Positions 42,592 through 51,870 of a stretch of 64,000 nucleotides of DNA are shown one piece after another. This DNA comes from Lactobacillus sp. W8174. GTDB taxonomy: Bacteria; Bacillota; Bacilli; Lactobacillales; Lactobacillaceae. Within the stretch, counting starts at the first letter, position 1. The number at the start of each line of letters is the position of its first letter. Both the position numbers and the translations under genes were made by a program. Where the stretch lies: NCBI RefSeq assembly GCF_016100975.1, contig NZ_JACFRN010000004.1, forward strand, positions 186,001-250,000. The letters run 5' to 3'. Under the pieces are notes generated by a model. That model was not told the DNA's origin. It did no database searches and saw only the letters and a program-made list of their open reading frames with translations.

Positions 42592-44568
42592 ATGAGTAGT
42601 ACGATTAAAATACTGGCACCTGTTGCTGGTCAGGTCATTAATCTCAGTGATGTTAATGATCCGGTTTTTTCCCAGAAAAAGCTAGGTGAAGGTTTTGCCG
42701 TTAAACCTAGCTCTGGGGAAATAGTTTCGCCGGTAGCTGGTAAGGTAGTAATGGTTGCTGAAACTAAACATGCACTCGGCTTGCAAACAGCAGAGGGTGT
42801 GGAAGTGATGATTCACCTGGGTATAGATACCGTTGAACTTGATGGTAAACCATTTGACTGGCAAGTAGCAGCGGGCTCTAAAGTAAAAGCAGGTCAACAA
42901 TTGGGGACAATGGATCTGCAAGCGATTAAAGATGCCCAAAAAGATGATACAGTGATCTTGGCGGTTACTAATACCGCTGATGTTTTAGCTGGTATTGATG
43001 TTGCTCTTGGCACTAAGTCTGCTGGTGAAACTGCAGCCACTATCACTTTGAAGCAAACTAAAACTGCCCCTGCAGCTAATAAAGATGAGAATAAATACCA
43101 AACTACAGCGCGCGAAATTGTTAAGGCAGTTGGTGGTGCCGATAATATTAAAAGCGTTATGCACTGCTTTACCCGTCTGCGCTTTACCTTAAATGATAAT
43201 AGTATTCCGCAGGATGACGAGGTTAACAACATTAAAGGGGTAATAGATGTTACCCGCGCAAATAACCAATATCAGATAGTAATTGGTCAAACAGTAGAAG
43301 ACGTTTATGATGAATTAATTAAACTACTTGGGCCAAAATACGCTGGACAGGGTGAGACTGCGCCTGCTGCTCCAGCTCCAGAGACTAACCAATCTATCGG
43401 TGGCAAGATTAAAAATGGCTTCTTCCAGTTAATAGGCGTAATTACCGGCTCTATGATGCCTGTAATTGGTTTGTTGGCCGCCAGTGGTATGTTAAAAGGT
43501 ATTCTTAACATTTTAACTAACTTTTGCCACATGTCTACGGCTTCTCCAACTTACACTATTATTAATGCGATGGGGGATGCATCGTTTTACTTCTTGCCTT
43601 TAATTGTTGGATTTACTGCTGCTCAAAGATTAGGCTCTAATCCAGTAGTTGTTTCTATTATTGGCGGCTTTCTGATTTACCCTGATTTAGTAAAAATATA
43701 TGCCAGCGGTAAATTCAGTTACTTCCTGGCCGGTGTAGGTATTAATGCCAATTTCTTTGGTATTCCAATTCATATTCCGCAATATACTTATTCGATTTTT
43801 CCAATGATTTTTGCGGCTTGGATGGCTGCTAAAATTGAACCGTGGATTAAAAAATGGATGCCAGTCACATTAAGACAAATTTTTACTCCGCTAGTAGAAA
43901 TCTTTTTGGTAGGGATGACAGTCTTAATTATCGTAGGCCCAGTAATTTCATTTATTTCTACGGGAATTGCTAAAGTATTGCAATGGCTGTTAACTGTCAA
44001 CACTGCACTTTCCGGCTTAATCATCGGTGGTCTTTATCAAATACTGGTTATCTTCGGACTGCACTGGGCAGTAGTTCCAATTATTGCGAATGATATTGCT
44101 GCAACAGGACACAGTATTTTAAACGGTATTGTTTCAGTAACTATGATTGCACAAGGTGCTGGTGCACTTGCTGTCTGGTTTAAGACCAAGCATAATCCTG
44201 ATCTAAAGGGATTATCTTTAAGTGCTGCTATTTCTGCAGCTGTAGGTATCACTGAGCCGGCAATGTATGGTGTTAACTTAAAGTACGGTCGTGTATTTAT
44301 GACTTCAAGTCTTGGTGCTGCCATTGGCGGATTGGTAAACGGACTACTTAAAGTTGATATGTACGGCTTTACTGGCAGTTTGATTGGCTTTCCATCCTTT
44401 GTTCCTAAAGCCGGACAAGGCAATCCTAATAACCTGTTAAACTTCTGGATTGCTTCTATTGTGACTATTGTTGCTGCTTTTGCTTTGACCTACTTCTTTG
44501 GTTATAAGGAGAATGACGCTGATAGTCCTAAGACTGCACCCAAGAAAAAGAATTTAGCTGATTTATAA
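42592..44568 (+). CDS. treB: Trehalose-type PTS enzyme II, domains A-B-C
   Basis: 658 residues. It imports trehalose and phosphorylates it to trehalose 6-phosphate. The IIA (Crr-like) domain is N-terminal (about 1-150; phosphorylated His75 in VMIHLGID), then IIB (about 168-250; Cys192 in MHCFTRLRF), then a ten-helix IIC (about 275-640). Many trehalose permeases are B-C only or B-C-A, so an N-terminal IIA is a notable order. TGGAGG precedes the ATG. Expression is probably controlled by TreR and CcpA from the promoter just upstream. Sucrose specificity is the alternative, but the treC/treR neighbours favour trehalose. Confidence 0.88.
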   Translation: MSSTIKILAPVAGQVINLSDVNDPVFSQKKLGEGFAVKPSSGEIVSPVAGKVVMVAETKHALGLQTAEGVEVMIHLGIDTVELDGKPFDWQVAAGSKVKAGQQLGTMDLQAIKDAQKDDTVILAVTNTADVLAGIDVALGTKSAGETAATITLKQTKTAPAANKDENKYQTTAREIVKAVGGADNIKSVMHCFTRLRFTLNDNSIPQDDEVNNIKGVIDVTRANNQYQIVIGQTVEDVYDELIKLLGPKYAGQGETAPAAPAPETNQSIGGKIKNGFFQLIGVITGSMMPVIGLLAASGMLKGILNILTNFCHMSTASPTYTIINAMGDASFYFLPLIVGFTAAQRLGSNPVVVSIIGGFLIYPDLVKIYASGKFSYFLAGVGINANFFGIPIHIPQYTYSIFPMIFAAWMAAKIEPWIKKWMPVTLRQIFTPLVEIFLVGMTVLIIVGPVISFISTGIAKVLQWLLTVNTALSGLIIGGLYQILVIFGLHWAVVPIIANDIAATGHSILNGIVSVTMIAQGAGALAVWFKTKHNPDLKGLSLSAAISAAVGITEPAMYGVNLKYGRVFMTSSLGAAIGGLVNGLLKVDMYGFTGSLIGFPSFVPKAGQGNPNNLLNFWIASIVTIVAAFALTYFFGYKENDADSPKTAPKKKNLADL

Positions 44569-44617
44569 TATGTGGGGTTGTTTAATAGATTAATTTTTAA
44601 AAAATATTGAATTATAT

Positions 44618-44661
44618 AAAAGGGTTCTAAAACTAATAGTGATTAGTCAAGAGCCCTTTTA
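44618..44661 (+). terminator. Rho-independent terminator
   Basis: AAAAGGGTTCT / AGAGCCCTTTT with an inner ACTAAT/ATTAGT pairing, after the PTS gene. Confidence 0.8.
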
Positions 44662-44727
44662 TAATGTATTTTTGAAATACTCGGTTAAATTATAATAAAA
44701 TAGATTATTGTAGATGGAGTGATTGAA

Positions 44728-45405
44728 ATGAAAGTTCTGATAATTGGTGCTCACGGACAAATTGGGCAATTATTGGTAAAAATTCTACAAGAAAGTACGA
44801 ATTGCCAGGTCATTGCAGGCTTGCGCTCCCATGAGCAGGAAAAAGCATATCAAGAAAAGGGAATTGCTACTGCTTTTATTGATCTAGCAGGGTCGCAAAA
44901 AGAAATGGCAAAAGTGATGCAAACGGTCGATACAGTAGTGTTTGCGGCTGGTTCAGGTGGCAAAACAGGTGCTGATGCAACAATGATGATTGATCTTGAC
45001 GGTGCAGTCAAAGCAATTAACGCTGCAAAAGAAACTGACATTCAGCGTTTTATCATGATTAGTGCGATTAAATCTGACGATCGCAGTTTTTGGTCGGATA
45101 ATGCACCAGCAGCAGGACCACAAAATTATTACTATGCGGCAAAATATTATGCTGATCAATGGTTGTTACACAGCTCACTGGACTACACAATTTTACGACC
45201 AGTTGCACTGACTAATCAAAAGGCAACAGGGAAAATTAAAGTAGCAAGTCATTTTACTGATTCTATTGCAGATATGACAATTACTCGTCAAGATGTGGCC
45301 CAAACGATTGCTGACATTATTTTAACGGGAAAATTACACCAAAAGGAATTTGATATTGCTAATGGCACAGTACCTATTAAACAGGCAATTACAAACTTCC
45401 ACTAA
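44728..45405 (+). CDS. NAD(P)-binding atypical short-chain reductase
   Basis: About 225 residues of the YwnB/NmrA-like kind: cofactor motif GAHGQIGQLL near residue 6, VVFAAGSGGKTGAD, MISAIKSDD and a YYYAAKYYAD segment with YxxxK-like spacing, then LDYTILRPV, which is typical. The start is ATG 44728, with TGGAGT 8 bases upstream; the GTG at 44719 lies inside that ribosome site. Possibly a flavin/biliverdin reductase-like or quinone-related enzyme; substrate unknown. It is monocistronic, with a terminator downstream. Confidence 0.8.
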   Translation: MKVLIIGAHGQIGQLLVKILQESTNCQVIAGLRSHEQEKAYQEKGIATAFIDLAGSQKEMAKVMQTVDTVVFAAGSGGKTGADATMMIDLDGAVKAINAAKETDIQRFIMISAIKSDDRSFWSDNAPAAGPQNYYYAAKYYADQWLLHSSLDYTILRPVALTNQKATGKIKVASHFTDSIADMTITRQDVAQTIADIILTGKLHQKEFDIANGTVPIKQAITNFH

Positions 45406-45426
45406 AAATATTTAATCATAAACTAT

Positions 45427-45479
45427 AACAGGCTAATAAATTAATGTTTCATTAACATGATTTATTAGCCTGTTACTTT
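45427..45479 (+). terminator. Rho-independent terminator
   Basis: AACAGGCTAATAAAT / ATTTATTAGCCTGTT hairpin with T-rich tail. Confidence 0.8.
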
Positions 45480-45622
45480 GGGCTAAAACCCAGTAAAAGA
45501 TCAATGACAGAGTACGGCAATTATTGCTGCTTTAAGTTTGATTAAATTAAAAAAGTATTGCTTTTACATGAATGCATATAGTAAAATCAACTTATGTTAT
45601 TATTAGAATAAAGGAGGGAGCT

Positions 45623-46519
45623 ATGCTAAAAGTAGAACATTTAAGTAAGCGCTTTGGTGATTTTCAGGCTCTTAAAGATGTCAACTTTACCATTCAGGCT
45701 GGTGAAATTATGGGTTTGATTGGTCAAAATGGTGCAGGAAAAACCACCACTTTTCACAGTATTTTAAATTTTCTTCATTACAACGGAAAAATCACCTGGA
45801 AAGATCAGCCCATTACTGAAAAAACTTTTGATACAATAGGCTACTTGCCGGAAGAACGCAGTTTACTACCCAAAATGACTATTGAGCAGCAAATTGTTTA
45901 TTTGGCGGAGCTAAAAAGCCGCCCAGCAAAAGAGATAAAACCGCAAATTGATAAATGGTTAAAACGATTTGATGTCCAGGGCAAGAAAAGCGACAAAATA
46001 AAAACACTTTCGAAAGGTAATCAGCAGAAAGTGCAGTTAATTTGTACCTTAATTCATCAACCCCAATTAATTATTTTGGATGAGCCATTTAGTGGTTTGG
46101 ACCCGGTAAATGCAGATTTGCTCAAAAACGCAGTTTTGGATGCTAAAAAGCGTAATGCGGCAATTATTTTTTCCAGTCACGATATGTCAAATGTCGAAGA
46201 AATTTGCGATAGTTTAATCATGTTGAAAAAAGGACAAGTTGTTTTAAGTGGTACAGTTGACGCTGTTCGTGACTCATTTGGTAAAACAGAAATTTACTGC
46301 AAAACTACTAAGTCGCTTGCAGAATTACAGCAGCTCCCTCACGTTAAAAAAGTGGAAAAGAAAGCGCATGGTCAATATCTTTTACGAATTGACGATGAAA
46401 ATAGTGGTGCGGAAGTCTTTGATGCCTTAACAAACGGCGAATATATTGAAGAATTTCGGCAACAACCACCAACACTTGACGAAATATTTAGAATGGAAGC
46501 TGGTGAACAACATGAATAA
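45623..46519 (+). CDS. ABC transporter ATP-binding protein, NatA-like
   Basis: 298 residues. Walker A GQNGAGKTT, Q-loop LPEERS, signature LSKGNQQ, Walker B LIILDEPFSGLDP, H-loop SSHDM, then the NatA-type C-terminal domain (DUF4162-like). The start is ATG 45623, with AAGGAGGG 6 bases upstream; longer frames to 45572 lack a ribosome site. The stop overlaps the permease start. Resembles YhaQ/NatA of sodium or drug efflux ABC-2 systems. Confidence 0.88.
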   Translation: MLKVEHLSKRFGDFQALKDVNFTIQAGEIMGLIGQNGAGKTTTFHSILNFLHYNGKITWKDQPITEKTFDTIGYLPEERSLLPKMTIEQQIVYLAELKSRPAKEIKPQIDKWLKRFDVQGKKSDKIKTLSKGNQQKVQLICTLIHQPQLIILDEPFSGLDPVNADLLKNAVLDAKKRNAAIIFSSHDMSNVEEICDSLIMLKKGQVVLSGTVDAVRDSFGKTEIYCKTTKSLAELQQLPHVKKVEKKAHGQYLLRIDDENSGAEVFDALTNGEYIEEFRQQPPTLDEIFRMEAGEQHE

Positions 46520-47735
46520 GTTATGGACCGTAACGCTGCAAACTTATTGGCATCAAGTTAAATCTTGGTCTTTTCTGCTTTTGATTTTAGGACCGTTTTT
46601 CATAATTGGCTGTAGTGCTTTAGGAGGAGCTATCGGTGCTAGTTCTGATTCAGACAGTCAGATTGCAGTTATCAGTTCCAATGAGCAAGTTCGCCAAAAC
46701 TTTATTAAAAATAATGATAAATATGTTGATTCTAAAATTAAAACCGCTGAATCTGCTAAAAAGGCTGTCAAAAAAGAAAAAGTTGATGGCTACTTGGTAT
46801 TTGAAACGCAAAAAAACCAGGTTAAGGCCATTTATCACGGAGCGTCACCCATTGATGATGAATTGAAACCCAAAGTAAAAAGCTATTTACAAGTCTTGCA
46901 GAGTCAGCTTAATTTGCAGCAAGCGCAATTAGCGCCACGCCAATTTAAAGCCTTACAGCAGCAGCCAAAATATCGCGAAGTACTTCAGAAAAATCATCAG
47001 GGAGATAAATTGGTTAAAATGGTTTCTTTAATTATTGTGATTATGGTCGTTTACATGGTTTTGATGTCCTACAGTAGCATTACAGCTCAAGAAATAGCTT
47101 CTGAAAAGGGCACGAAGATTATGGAAATCATTTTTTCCAGTACAACTGCTGCTAAATATTTCTTAGGCAAAATTTTGGGTATTTTCGGCGTAATTATTAC
47201 TCAACTCGTAATCTATATTGTTGGCGGCTGGGCATCTTACCGTTGGGCATTGCATGCAAAAATTACGGCTTCTTTTATGCATAACAATCAAGTAGTAATA
47301 AATAAAATTTTGGGCAATTTGTTAAATGTCAATCTCATTTTTCTGATTCTTGGTGTAATTATTTATACGATATTGGCAGCTTTTTCAGGAGCTTTAGTAG
47401 CTAAGCCTGAAGATTCTTCAAAAGCTGCTCAAGGTACTACGATGCTTTCTCTGCTTGCATTTTTCCTGTCATTTGCGCTTATTACTAACCCAGAACAAAT
47501 TCTGCCGCAAGTATTATCTTACGTACCTTTCTTTTCCTCATTCATGATGCCGATTCGTATAATTAATGGCCACGTTGATAATATGGAAGTTATTTTGTCG
47601 TTGGTAATTTTAATAGTAAGTATTGTTGCTTTAACAGTATACATTAGTAAAATTTATCAAGGCGTAATTTTACAAACAGAAGATACCAGTTTTTGGAAGA
47701 GACTAAAACGAGGACTGGCATATAGTAGAGCGTAG
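46512..47735 (+). CDS. ABC-2 type permease, NatB/YhaP-like
   Basis: About 407 residues. One N-terminal helix (about 20-40) is followed by a soluble domain (about 45-175; ISSNEQVRQNF), then six helices from about 180, with the characteristic ASEKGTKIMEIIFSSTTAAKYFLGK between the first and second. The start is ATG 46512 inside the ATPase stop (ATGAATAA), so translation is coupled; upstream in-frame starts overlap the ATPase gene too far. It works with the ATPase as an exporter, possibly of sodium or drugs. Confidence 0.85.
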   Translation: MNKLWTVTLQTYWHQVKSWSFLLLILGPFFIIGCSALGGAIGASSDSDSQIAVISSNEQVRQNFIKNNDKYVDSKIKTAESAKKAVKKEKVDGYLVFETQKNQVKAIYHGASPIDDELKPKVKSYLQVLQSQLNLQQAQLAPRQFKALQQQPKYREVLQKNHQGDKLVKMVSLIIVIMVVYMVLMSYSSITAQEIASEKGTKIMEIIFSSTTAAKYFLGKILGIFGVIITQLVIYIVGGWASYRWALHAKITASFMHNNQVVINKILGNLLNVNLIFLILGVIIYTILAAFSGALVAKPEDSSKAAQGTTMLSLLAFFLSFALITNPEQILPQVLSYVPFFSSFMMPIRIINGHVDNMEVILSLVILIVSIVALTVYISKIYQGVILQTEDTSFWKRLKRGLAYSRA

Positions 47736-47774
47736 GTAACAAAAAAGACTAGGACGAATGATATGCTGATATGA

Positions 47775-47808
47775 CCCCCAAATTTAGGACAAATTTGGGG
47801 GTGTTTTT
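47775..47808 (+). terminator. Strong terminator after the NatAB-like genes
   Basis: CCCCCAAATTT / AAATTTGGGGG with a T run. Confidence 0.9.
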
Positions 47809-47945
47809 GTGGCTAAATAAAATTGAAATCTATCATCATTACATGATTATTAAGGTGGTCTTTGATAATAAAAAACAACTAATGCATCCAAAGTTTGATA
47901 TTTGGAAAGACTACCAATAAAGTCTTGCTGTAATTCAATAAACAA

Positions 47946-47982
47946 AGGACTAACTCCGATCAAATTTCGGAAGTTAGTCCTG
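47946..47982 (-). terminator. Palindromic terminator, probably for the small peptide gene
   Basis: AGGACTAACT ... AGTTAGTCCT with an inner CCG/CGG pair. Read on the minus strand it is followed by TTTGTTT, so it would end the leftward transcript from 48269. Confidence 0.6.
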
Positions 47983-48116
47983 AGCTATGATTAAATAATT
48001 TATCATACAAATTAGATAAATAATTATTGATCTAACAATCATCTAAAACAATAATGATAACGCAAGAAACTTGGGTAAGCTTCTATATTTATCTAATACT
48101 TGCAATAATAGTTGAA

Positions 48117-48269
48117 TTACTGTAAAGTAATGTTAACAGATATATGATAATTATTAGTACTAATTGTTCTTTGATCAGGGTATAGTACTAAAAACGGTAT
48201 TATCATAATACTGAGAGTTAGCTTTATTGTTAACTCTTTTTTTGCATGTTTTATCTTTTTATGGTTCAT
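48117..48269 (-). CDS. Unannotated small hydrophobic peptide gene (50 aa)
   Basis: 50 residues starting MNHKKIKHAKKELTIKL: a Lys-rich N-terminus, a hydrophobic helix (about 17-31, TLSIMIIPFLVLY), then a polar tail ending NITLQ. An excellent ribosome site, AAGGAGGTGTAAT, directly precedes the ATG. A consensus promoter with a cre site lies about 85 bases upstream, and a terminator-like hairpin follows 135 bases after the stop. It resembles membrane-acting peptides or leader/pheromone precursors, but no family is recognised. A plus-strand terminator-like hairpin lies within the coding region and could belong to an antisense RNA. Confidence 0.55.
   Translation of the reverse strand: MNHKKIKHAKKELTIKLTLSIMIIPFLVLYPDQRTISTNNYHISVNITLQ
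48212..48245 (+). terminator. Plus-strand terminator-like hairpin antisense to the peptide gene
   Basis: AGAGTTAGC-6 bases-GTTAACTCT followed by eight T on the plus strand. It could end a short antisense RNA; I find no clear plus-strand promoter for it. Confidence 0.5.
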
Positions 48270-48343
48270 ATTACACCTCCTTTCAATATTTTTTAAACTA
48301 ATTCATAATAATGATTATTTATATCTTTAAAAAAGAATAAAAA

Positions 48344-48358
48344 AGTATCCGCTTACAC
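48344..48358 (-). promoter_or_regulatory. cre site over the peptide gene's transcription start
   Basis: On the minus strand GTGTAAGCGGATACT matches the cre consensus at 14 of 15 positions. It lies just downstream of the -10 box. Confidence 0.65.
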
Positions 48359-48363
48359 TTTAT

Positions 48364-48392
48364 AATCTAGCTCTGTACTGAAATTTTGTCAA
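48364..48392 (-). promoter_or_regulatory. Promoter of the small peptide gene
   Basis: On the minus strand TTGACA (48387-48392) and TAGATT (48364-48369) are separated by 17 bases. Confidence 0.7.
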
Positions 48393-48657
48393 TAAAAAAG
48401 CTTTTTTATAGTCTTTTTTGAATTTTTAACTTGATGTATAATAAAATACTATTCAAACCAAATACTGTATTTTTATGATTAGTCTTTAGTGAATATCATT
48501 TGAGTACATTTAAACTTTGTATGTCCAATGGCTGGATTTTAGTAACTGAACAACTCATAGTTACTGATAATAAATATTTCTCTGACTTTTTAATTGTGGC
48601 TGCAAAGACCAAAATATTAGTAATAGTTTTAGACTATGTTTTTCATATGGAGGAAGC
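48393..48657. other. AT-rich intergenic region before the EamA-type gene
   Basis: No gene is visible. ATGGAGGAAGC at the right end is the ribosome site of the next gene. No clear promoter pair could be fixed. Confidence 0.4.
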
Positions 48658-49551
48658 ATGATTATCAGTAATATTTGGTTGATTATTTTTGCCACTATTT
48701 CATCATTTTCCAGGGGAATAATATCAGTTATTGACCGTTATCAAATGGGGTATCGGAAGCAAAGCTCAATTGATGTGAACTTTTTAAATAATATTTGCAG
48801 CTCGGTTTTAGTGACTTTCTTCCTGATTTACGTCCTGCACAGTTTTCCCAGTCCCAGAATAACCAACAACTATATTATTAAAGTCCTTTTATATGCTTTT
48901 TTGGCGCAGATAGTTGCCTATGGTTACAGCTATGTGTTCAAAAAAGTTTCAATTATGCAGTCTGTGCTTTTGAGCAAGGTGACCGATCTTTTTATTCCTT
49001 TAGCCATCTTGCTAACCATGGGCTACTTTAGCAAGTCTTCATATTTAGTTTCTATTATTTCCACTGTAATAGTAGTTATTTATATTGTTTTCGAGCAGCG
49101 CCATAATAATTTAAATTTGAAAAACCTGTTGACGACTTTTGCCGTAATTGCGCCCTTGTTGATTATCCAAGCAGCACTTTCACCGTTATTAACTAAAGGC
49201 CTAATCAAACCGATTGATCTGGTCTTTTTTACTATTATGACAATTTATGTGCGTTGTTTAATTACCTTAATTACTTTTATTTATAAAAACAGGACCCTCA
49301 AGATCAGCGCCGAAAATCTTAAAGGCAAGGTTTACCTGATTTATGGTTCTCGGGCGGTTTTGACTCTTTTAGCGCAAGTAACTTATACTTTGGCAACATC
49401 TTCGCCCAACTCAAGCATTGCCTGGATCTTTTTAAACATGACTTCTTTATACAGCGTCATCTTTGGCGATATTTTCCTTAAAGAAAAGATGAAGTTCGCA
49501 GATATCTTGGTAATTGTGGCCATTTTTATCTTGGCTTTATTTTCAAAGTAA
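48658..49551 (+). CDS. EamA/DMT-superfamily membrane transporter
   Basis: 297 residues with about ten membrane helices in two similar halves, as in drug/metabolite (EamA) transporters: first half ends near residue 135, second begins LLTTFAVIAPLLIIQAALSPLL. The closing SIAWIFLNMTSLYSVIFGDIFLKEKM is typical of the second EamA repeat. GGAGG lies 6 bases before the ATG. The solute is unknown. Confidence 0.8.
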   Translation: MIISNIWLIIFATISSFSRGIISVIDRYQMGYRKQSSIDVNFLNNICSSVLVTFFLIYVLHSFPSPRITNNYIIKVLLYAFLAQIVAYGYSYVFKKVSIMQSVLLSKVTDLFIPLAILLTMGYFSKSSYLVSIISTVIVVIYIVFEQRHNNLNLKNLLTTFAVIAPLLIIQAALSPLLTKGLIKPIDLVFFTIMTIYVRCLITLITFIYKNRTLKISAENLKGKVYLIYGSRAVLTLLAQVTYTLATSSPNSSIAWIFLNMTSLYSVIFGDIFLKEKMKFADILVIVAIFILALFSK

Positions 49552-49624
49552 CTGCAGGAGTTTGGAAAAATAAGAATTAAGCACTATAATTGCGCTATGA
49601 TTTGGAAACGTCGGTTCAAGGTGA

Positions 49625-50143
49625 GTGCTGGTTTTATTTAGGGATGAAACCTGCGTTTTAATTAAACCCGTCAATCCTTTATTTCAGCTTGTTAATGAAC
49701 GTGTGGATGAAGATGCGTGGGGCGTTTTAGTTGTTGCGCTATTGCTGTTAATAATTGTGGATATGCAGTTGCATAATCCGTGGTATATCACGGTCATGTT
49801 TATTTTTATTTCAATTTTTACTTCACTCATCTTTTTGGGATTGGCCGTATTAGGTAACATAGTTTCGCTTTTGTCTAATGGCTTAGGCGACTTGGCAGAA
49901 ACAACGTTTGACTTTTTTGACATGAGTAAATATCCCTTAGCGATCTATTCATCGGTTTTAAGGATAATTATGACTTTTATCTTGCCAATCGGCTGGGTTG
50001 CTTCAATTCCACAAGAAAAAATTGCAGTTAAACTTGAGTGGATATGGTTGCTATTAATTCCTGGCGCCTGTGTATTCTTTTTTGTCATAACTTATCAGTT
50101 ATGGCGAGTATTTTTACAAAAATACCAAAGTACTGGCAGTTAA
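49625..50143 (+). pseudogene. 5'-truncated ABC-2 permease (DUF990-like)
   Basis: 172 codons remain: LIKPVNPLFQLVNERVDEDAWG followed by four helices and YPLAIYSSVLRIIMTFILPIGWVA, matching the C-terminal two thirds of DUF990 ABC-2 permeases (normally about 260 residues). No proper start or ribosome site exists, in-frame stops lie just upstream, and no ATPase partner is nearby. It is probably a relic. Confidence 0.65.
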
Positions 50144-50147
50144 CACT

Positions 50148-50183
50148 AAAAAAGCTCTCTAGCTTATAGCTACAGGGCTTTTT
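50148..50183. terminator. Bidirectional terminator
   Basis: AAAAAGCTCTCTAGCT / AGCTACAGGGCTTTTT, with two mismatches. Confidence 0.75.
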
Positions 50184-50192
50184 AAATTTTAA

Positions 50193-50888
50193 TTACTCTT
50201 TTCCTTTCATTTGTTCTGCTGCTTGATGAATAACTTGTACGCTGTTAATAACAAAGGGAAAGCCAATGTAGGGCAGTAATTGAATTGTTGACCAAATCAG
50301 TTCACTTTCTCTGTTGCCAGCCTTTAAACTGCCGCGAGCATGTGCTTTAATTTGAAAGTCTACATTCATAGTGATTAATGCCAGCAACTCATAGCGTTCT
50401 CTGTCGCGAACATCTAATTCTTGGCGTTTGTAAAAGTCATTGAAGAAGTGCTCTGTTAAGGCATGCGGAATAAAACTGCCGGCTTTATCAGGCAAGTCAT
50501 GCAATAATGTTTTTATTTCAGTACCATAAAGCTTTTCCTGCACTTTTGCCCCATAATTTGGATCTGAATCAATCTGCGGGAAGTTTAATACTATCTTTCG
50601 TTGACTAAAAACAGTTTGCACTTGCTCTAAGGCTTGTTCAACTTTTAGTGTTCCGATCACAGGAGCTAATTGGAATAACATTTCTAATAAAACTTCTGGT
50701 TTTATTTTAGCATCCAAAATTTTTGTAACTTGGTCGGGAATAACAGTTGTTACTCCTTGAACCGTGCTGGCAATTAACGGTATTAGCACGCGGTCTTTTT
50801 GCAAATGCTTTTTACAATTATGTGCTACATCTGTTGCATAACTTTCTATCAAGTCTTGAAATTGATTTGACACATCTTTATTCATCAA
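50193..50888 (-). CDS. Tandem carboxymuconolactone decarboxylase-fold protein without the redox cysteines
   Basis: 231 residues forming two CMD/AhpD-like helical units (about 45-105 and 140-225). The second shows RERYELLALITMN, KAHARGSLKAGNRESELIWSTIQLLPYIGFPFVINS, the standard CMD layout. Neither unit has the CxxC or CxxxH of active peroxidase-type members. GAGGT precedes the ATG (50888 or the adjacent Met codon). Cytosolic, function unknown. It stands next to a LysR gene on the same strand but separated by 100 bases. Confidence 0.75.
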   Translation of the reverse strand: MMNKDVSNQFQDLIESYATDVAHNCKKHLQKDRVLIPLIASTVQGVTTVIPDQVTKILDAKIKPEVLLEMLFQLAPVIGTLKVEQALEQVQTVFSQRKIVLNFPQIDSDPNYGAKVQEKLYGTEIKTLLHDLPDKAGSFIPHALTEHFFNDFYKRQELDVRDRERYELLALITMNVDFQIKAHARGSLKAGNRESELIWSTIQLLPYIGFPFVINSVQVIHQAAEQMKGKE

Positions 50889-50988
50889 AAAACCTCTTTT
50901 TATCTGGTTTAGTAAATCATAAGCTCGTTTAAAACAGTTGTATAATACTTTTTATTCATTAACTGTAATAAGTTTTTTGCATAAAATT

Positions 50989-51870
50989 TTATTTTTTATA
51001 AATTGATTCCTGCAATAATTTTAAAAATAGTTCTGCGACTGGTGATAAATTAACACCGTGTTTCCAAACTACTTTGATAGCTTGATGCAGCTCTGGCTGT
51101 AATTTTCTGAATGTAATGCCTGAGCCTTTAGATGTATCAGCTAATTTATCTAGAGTAAGCATTAATGCGGCATGATTCTTAACCATCAAGGTACCGTTAA
51201 AATTTAAATTATAGCTGCCAATAAAATTGACTGAATCATAGTAATTTCCTAGCCAGTTTTGAAAAAGGTGCATTTTTTGCGCTTGCTGTGAGCCCAATAA
51301 AGAGCGCCCTGGTAAATCTTCTGGTTTGATCACTGCTTTTTGCGCTAGGGGATCATTAGCAGGCATTAAAATCCCCCAAGTATCTCTTTCGGGTAAGGTT
51401 AAAGAAGCATAATTAGCTAAAGGAACGTTCCCAATAATGACTGCAAAGTCAACCGTTCCGTTGTCCAACTTACGTTCGGCATAACTATAATCTCCACTTA
51501 ATAGGTGAATTTTAACAGAAGGATGCTCCTTAATAATTGCGCTGACCACATTCATGACCCGTTGCATCCCAAGACTTTCTCCCGCAGCGATTGTCAAATC
51601 GCCACTAACAAAAGAAGCTTTTGTTAGATTTCTTTTGGTTTTAGCAGATAGGTCTAAAATTTCCTGCGCTTGTTCAAGTAAATAATGACCCGCAGGGGTA
51701 AGAGTTAAATGTCGCGACCTGCGACTGAATAATTTAACACCGAGTTCAGCTTCCAATTCAGCAATTTGTCTTGATAATGCTGGCTGAGAAATAAGCAATT
51801 TTCTTGCAGCACGGGTCATATTGCCTTCTTGGGCCACAGCTACAAAGTAATTTAAAACTCTTAATTCCAT
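50989..51870 (-). CDS. LysR-family transcriptional regulator
   Basis: 293 residues: HTH at about 1-60 (FVAVAQEGNMTRAARKLLISQPALSRQIAELE) and an effector domain from about 90. GGAGAAGATAAC before the ATG is a strong ribosome site. Read in the same direction as the CMD-fold gene downstream, which may be its target. Effector unknown; CynR/GltC-like group by sequence style. Confidence 0.85.
   Translation of the reverse strand: MELRVLNYFVAVAQEGNMTRAARKLLISQPALSRQIAELEAELGVKLFSRRSRHLTLTPAGHYLLEQAQEILDLSAKTKRNLTKASFVSGDLTIAAGESLGMQRVMNVVSAIIKEHPSVKIHLLSGDYSYAERKLDNGTVDFAVIIGNVPLANYASLTLPERDTWGILMPANDPLAQKAVIKPEDLPGRSLLGSQQAQKMHLFQNWLGNYYDSVNFIGSYNLNFNGTLMVKNHAALMLTLDKLADTSKGSGITFRKLQPELHQAIKVVWKHGVNLSPVAELFLKLLQESIYKK

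Noticed and set aside
47985-48100. 22-codon hydrophobic minus-strand frame (MIVRSIIIYLICM...) after the small peptide gene
   Set aside because: No ribosome site; kept only as a possible part of the 3' untranslated region.
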